From contig NZ_CP005189.1 of the NCBI RefSeq assembly GCF_001563285.1, positions 248,001 through 312,000 of the forward strand: 64,000 nt of DNA, given 5' to 3'. The translations under genes and the position numbers were made by a program. The notes beneath the pieces were generated by a model. The model was not told where the DNA came from and did not search any database. It saw only the letters and a program-made list of their open reading frames with translations. The stretch comes from Sphingobium sp. MI1205 (GTDB lineage: Bacteria; Pseudomonadota; Alphaproteobacteria; Sphingomonadales; Sphingomonadaceae). Of this stretch, positions 60,622 to 64,000 are shown in pieces (positions within the stretch are counted from its first letter, which is position 1; each line of letters begins with the position of its first letter).

Positions 60622-62868
60622 TCAGAAACGCACGCCGAGCCCGACACCGTAAGTCCGAGGCATTCCCGGTGCATACTGCGATCCGAAATCGTCGGTCGCC
60701 GCGTAGAGCTTGTATTTCGCGTCAGTCAGGTTCTTGACGTACGCCTTCATGTAGACTCTGTCGCCCGGCAAGGTAACCTTCAATTGACCGTTGACTTGCT
60801 CGTAAGCGTCCTGCCTGTCGCGACGGGCGGTGCCGCCGGCGCCTGCAGTGAAGTCGAACGACGTTGAATAGTTGGCGTTGATATTGGCCTGCATGGCCCA
60901 GCCATTGTCGAATTCATGATTGTAGTTGAGGCTGACGAAACCTGTAAACTCCGGTGCGCGCGGCACAGTATGGCCGCTCAGGTCTTGGGTGATAGGCACA
61001 TAATACCCATTCGGCCCCGGCGTGAAGACTGCCGCGTTCTGATAATCGGTGAACTCGTTGTGCAAATATGATGCACCAGCGGAGATCTGAAACGCGCGAC
61101 CGGCATTGTAGGTTACTTCCAACTCGCCCCCGTAGAGTTCGGCCTTGGCCGCATTCTGGGCCGAAATGCCCCCGCCGGCGGGATTGTTGAACTGGACGAT
61201 CATGTTTTCGAACGTGCCATAAAAGACTGTCAGTGCGGTCTTCAGTCGCCCGTCAAGGAAACTGTTCTTCGCGCCCGCTTCGAAGTTCTTCAACCGTTCC
61301 GGTTCGAGTGCGGGAACCGGTGCGAAGGATGGCGATGTAAAGAAGCCGCTGCGGACGCCTTCGGCATAGGAAAAATAGTAATAATTATTGCCGGTTTCAT
61401 AGGAAATGACCGCCCGCGGCGTGACGTAACTATAAGTCCGTTTGCTGTGATACTCGGTCAGGCCGCCCGCAAGCAAAGCGCCCTGCGCATCGTTATAGTT
61501 GTCCTGCCTTTTTTTGTCGCTGGACCAACGAAGGCCAGCCGTAAGGCGTAGCTCGGGTGTGATATCGAAGGTTGCGTCGCCATACAATGAAATGGAATCG
61601 ACCGGTGCCTTAAGCCTCGCGCTGGGCATCGAGCCCGCGACGCCGAGGAAGCCGTCCCAGTACCCGCCGGCAAACCGCGTAACCTGCGTTTGCCGCTCCC
61701 GCTGGTAATAGACGCCGGCAAGAACGTTCAGGGGGCCGTCGAACTTTGTCTGGACATACAGGTCCTGGTTGAAGGTCGGTCCGGTCTGGGCGACATAGGA
61801 ATAGAACATCGGCGCGGTCGACAGGTCGTTGTCCGACCACGGGAATACGCTGGTCCGCCTATAGCTGGTGACGCTCGTCACATCGAAATTATCGGTTTGA
61901 TATTGGGCATTCAGCGCAATGTTCGTAATCTTGGTGTTGAGGATGTAATCTCTCTCCCCCCCTGGCAGCGGGCTGTTCCTGTCATTGGTGCTGACCTCGT
62001 AATAGCCCGTTCCCTGATTGCTCAGCCCATAGAACACGCAGGCGAGGCAGGGTGCGTCTTCGACCCTGTGCAGGGCATAGCCATTTTCGCCGACGCTCGA
62101 ATGCTCGACCGTGAGCACCATATCCAGCCGGTCATTGGGTTCCCAGCGCAGCTTGCCACGAATATATTTGGCATCGCTACCACCCATATCTCCGCCGTCG
62201 CCCAAGTTCTTGATCCAGTTGTTCCTGCCCCACACCGCACCGGCGATGCGCAGGGCCAGCGTGTCGCTGAGCGGCGTGTTGACGACACCTTCGACCCGGT
62301 ACGATCCAAGGTTCCCGCCAGTGCCCTCAACGTAGCCTTCCGTATCGTGGGTGGGCTTGTTCGTCTCGATCACCACGGCGCCGCCGGTCGCGTTGCGACC
62401 GTACAGAACGCTCTGCGGACCACGCAGGACCTGAACTGACGACACGTCAAAGACGCCAACGTCGGCACCGAACTGCCGCTGGATATAGCTTCCGTCGATG
62501 TAAGTGGCCACGGCGCTCTCGGCACCTGCCAGCGAGAAGCTGGAACCCACGCCGCGGATGAAGATCTGGGCGCTTCCCTGGGCCGTATTGTAAACGACAC
62601 TCGGCGTGCGCACCGTAATCTGGCTGACGTTTTCGACCTGCAGGTTCCTGAGCTCTTCGCCAGTGACGACCGAGACCGAAACGGGCGCCTTTTCAAGGGC
62701 TTGACCGCTCTTGAGCGCCGTGACGACAATCTCGTCAATGGCTCCTGCGGCGGCATCTTCGGAAGTCTGCGCATGAGCCGCTGACGAAACGCTCATTGCA
62801 AGAATGCTTGAAAAAAGGCTCAGGGACGCCGCCCTGGTTGCCTTGGTGACTCCAAGGGCTTTGATCAT
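60622..62868 (-). CDS. TonB-dependent outer-membrane receptor
   Basis: A 748-residue receptor. The signal peptide ends near AAHAQTS (about 35), the TonB box region is IDEIVVTALKSGQALEKAP, and the plug includes IFIRGVGSSFSLAG, ATYIDGSYIQRQ and VQVLRGPQSVLYGRNATGG. The barrel contains YYFSYAEGVRSGFF and ends VGLGVRF. GGGAGGATTACC precedes the ATG. A copy of the candidate AraC site lies 92 bp upstream. It follows the ATC-start SDR as the upstream gene on the same strand and would import the substrate of this cluster. Confidence 0.95.
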   Translation of the reverse strand: MIKALGVTKATRAASLSLFSSILAMSVSSAAHAQTSEDAAAGAIDEIVVTALKSGQALEKAPVSVSVVTGEELRNLQVENVSQITVRTPSVVYNTAQGSAQIFIRGVGSSFSLAGAESAVATYIDGSYIQRQFGADVGVFDVSSVQVLRGPQSVLYGRNATGGAVVIETNKPTHDTEGYVEGTGGNLGSYRVEGVVNTPLSDTLALRIAGAVWGRNNWIKNLGDGGDMGGSDAKYIRGKLRWEPNDRLDMVLTVEHSSVGENGYALHRVEDAPCLACVFYGLSNQGTGYYEVSTNDRNSPLPGGERDYILNTKITNIALNAQYQTDNFDVTSVTSYRRTSVFPWSDNDLSTAPMFYSYVAQTGPTFNQDLYVQTKFDGPLNVLAGVYYQRERQTQVTRFAGGYWDGFLGVAGSMPSARLKAPVDSISLYGDATFDITPELRLTAGLRWSSDKKRQDNYNDAQGALLAGGLTEYHSKRTYSYVTPRAVISYETGNNYYYFSYAEGVRSGFFTSPSFAPVPALEPERLKNFEAGAKNSFLDGRLKTALTVFYGTFENMIVQFNNPAGGGISAQNAAKAELYGGELEVTYNAGRAFQISAGASYLHNEFTDYQNAAVFTPGPNGYYVPITQDLSGHTVPRAPEFTGFVSLNYNHEFDNGWAMQANINANYSTSFDFTAGAGGTARRDRQDAYEQVNGQLKVTLPGDRVYMKAYVKNLTDAKYKLYAATDDFGSQYAPGMPRTYGVGLGVRF

Positions 62869-62959
62869 GGTAATCCTCCCACATTTTTATAGATTGAAGA
62901 TAGACTCTTCGCGGCAACCTTGGCCCAATGGCATACCGGTCCGCAAGGTGCAGACACAT

Positions 62960-62972
62960 GGCAAAACGCGCC
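62960..62972 (-). promoter_or_regulatory. Candidate AraC site GGCAAAACGCGCC
   Basis: The motif lies 92-104 bp upstream of the TonB receptor start, similar in distance to the sites before the SnoaL-P450 unit (94-149 bp) and the crotonase (68-80 bp). The rest of 62869-63178 shows no gene. Confidence 0.65.
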
Positions 62973-63178
62973 ACTTGTGGAGCGCGCGCCGTCACGAGAC
63001 CTCGCGCCCTGCGCGCCGCCTCTGCATTGCGGCGCGAGCGCTTTAGGAACCGGTGGCCAGTTCAGGGAGGCCTGAGATATCCAACAGCACCAAGTCAGCC
63101 CGTTGGACACCTCGAAAAACCGGTGGTGTTTGACGGCTTGCGGTGATTCACTGCCGGTGCGCGACAGCGGAGGCAGGG

Positions 63179-63394
63179 ATGGTAGGACAGCCTGGGTTTT
63201 TCGATCTTGCGGACCGATATGAGGCGCTGATCGCTGCTGGCGATCCGCTGGAGCGGCCAGCGGCCGTGGTGGATTTCGAAGTTTTTCGCGGACAGGGGCT
63301 ATCTCGCCATGGGAGGGCAGATCATCGACGCGACAGTCGTGCCCCCGCCCAAACAGCGGAATACAGAAGAAGAAGAAGAAAGGGCGATCAAGGA
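63179..63394 (+). mobile_element. IS5-family transposase remnant
   Basis: ATG 63179 starts MVGQPGFFDLADRYEALIAAG, then DPLERPAAVVDFEVF, the N terminus of IS5-type transposases. After an internal deletion and frame change at about 63286, ADRGYLAMGGQIIDATVV followed by PPPKQRNTEEEE (near the first catalytic region) continues one frame over. The rest of the transposase is missing. Non-functional. The following 63395-63605 holds a short open tail without recognisable content. Confidence 0.78.
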
Positions 63395-63605
63395 ACCGCT
63401 GCCATCCAGTCGATGCTCGTTCTCGACTTCATGAGCGGAACTTGCGAACCCGACGAATCCGCAGGTGAAATGGTGCGAGGCACCACGGCACGATTGATGA
63501 ACGCGGTGACGAGCACGCATCGTGAGGCTATGGAGACTTGGCTGGCCGCTTTGGAATATTCGACGTGATCGGTGAGGCCCGATCGTAGCAATATCCGTCC
63601 TGAAG

Positions 63606-64000
63606 TTACCTGTCGCATAGCCCCGCCTCTATAGCCTGAATGTGAAGCGCGGTCAGTCGCAGATAAAATCTGCTCATCGCAATCCCGAACGAATGAGCCA
63701 GCCACAGGCCTTTCTGCGGTCCTTTTTGCCAAACCCCGCTAAATTCTCGATCTTCGCCAACCTTCATGATCGGATTGAGTTTCGACGCGATATCCTGACC
63801 AAGCAATGCTTCCAACTGGCCTATAGGCGGCGTATATCCTGTCGCCCACACGATCAGATCGGCGTCGAGCCGCTCGCCGTCGGTCAGCTGGACACCCTTT
63901 TCGGTGTAGCGGTCGACCGAAACACCGCTCCGCACGCCAATACGACCTTCGATTATGAGCTCCGAAGCGCCGACATTATAATAATATCCGTGCTTGTTGT
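63606..64000 (-). CDS. Flavin-containing monooxygenase, C-terminal part
   Basis: The minus frame is open from the window edge to a TAA at 63606 and encodes the last 131 residues. GYYYNVGASELIIEGRIGV and ADLIVWATGYTPP (the ATG motif of FMO/BVMO-type enzymes) are followed by FSGVWQKGPQKGLWLAHSFG. It belongs to the group B flavin monooxygenases that oxidise heteroatoms or ketones. The N-terminal FAD and NADPH domains lie beyond the window. Confidence 0.82.
   Translation of the reverse strand, partial: NKHGYYYNVGASELIIEGRIGVRSGVSVDRYTEKGVQLTDGERLDADLIVWATGYTPPIGQLEALLGQDIASKLNPIMKVGEDREFSGVWQKGPQKGLWLAHSFGIAMSRFYLRLTALHIQAIEAGLCDR

Noticed and set aside
1..64000. tRNA or rRNA genes and phage or conjugation modules
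   Set aside because: Looked for cloverleaf-like or conserved rRNA segments and for integrase, relaxase or portal-like proteins; none was recognised.

Overview
The window is GC-rich DNA with dense, bidirectional coding and many GGAG-type ribosome binding sites. Four complete TonB-dependent receptors, many short-chain dehydrogenases (SDRs), two P450s, two Rieske oxygenases and IS21/IS5 remnants point to a sphingomonad alphaproteobacterium (Sphingobium, Novosphingobium or Sphingomonas type). That is an inference from gene content and protein style; no rRNA or tRNA gene is present. The stretch reads as an accessory catabolic island, with no housekeeping genes apart from possible general enzymes such as a glutathione transferase.

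Layout. 0-8 kb: GST, SDR, P450, SDR, SnoaL-like protein, a large beta-rich unknown protein and an epoxide hydrolase. 8-15 kb: TetR regulator, Gfo/Idh/MocA oxidoreductase, SDR, TonB receptor, a degenerate 0.9 kb gap and a second TetR regulator. 15-22 kb: TonB receptor, phosphotransferase-like protein, luciferase-like monooxygenase, amidohydrolase and a truncated flavoprotein. 22-28 kb: TonB receptor, SDR, P450cam-like P450 and SnoaL-like protein (all minus strand), then a divergent AraC-type regulator. 28-33 kb: Rieske oxygenase flanked by Baeyer-Villiger monooxygenase (BVMO) and receptor relics, SDR, cupin. 33-44 kb: two molybdopterin oxidoreductases facing outward, with a GMC oxidoreductase, two VOC proteins, a luciferase-like enzyme and two SnoaL/NTF2-like proteins between them. 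44-51 kb: SDR, VOC, EthD, TetR, SnoaL plus Rieske, and an FAD dehydrogenase. 51-52 kb: degenerate IS21. 52-63 kb: phosphotransferase, BVMO, SDR, beta-diketone-hydrolase-like crotonase, SDR, cyclase, SDR and TonB receptor. 63-64 kb: IS5 remnant and a flavin monooxygenase running off the window.

The most interesting signal is a 13-bp sequence, GGCAAANNGCGCC. It occurs three times about two helical turns apart between the AraC-type gene and the SnoaL/P450/SDR unit. Single copies lie upstream of the crotonase-SDR-BVMO operon, the phosphotransferase, the last TonB receptor and (with one mismatch) an SDR/cyclase pair. All copies have the same orientation relative to the minus-strand genes they precede. 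The genes so linked encode a P450cam-like hydroxylase, alcohol dehydrogenases, a crotonase carrying the 6-oxocamphor hydrolase residue set, a BVMO, a cyclase-type hydrolase and outer-membrane uptake. This would be a coherent route for an alicyclic or terpenoid-like ketone split over more than 30 kb. The substrate is not visible in the sequence.

The island also carries much decay: receptor, BVMO, Rieske and flavoprotein fragments, a receptor relic whose start appears changed to ACG, and an otherwise intact SDR whose only sensible start is ATC. This suggests repeated acquisition, duplication and loss of catabolic modules.
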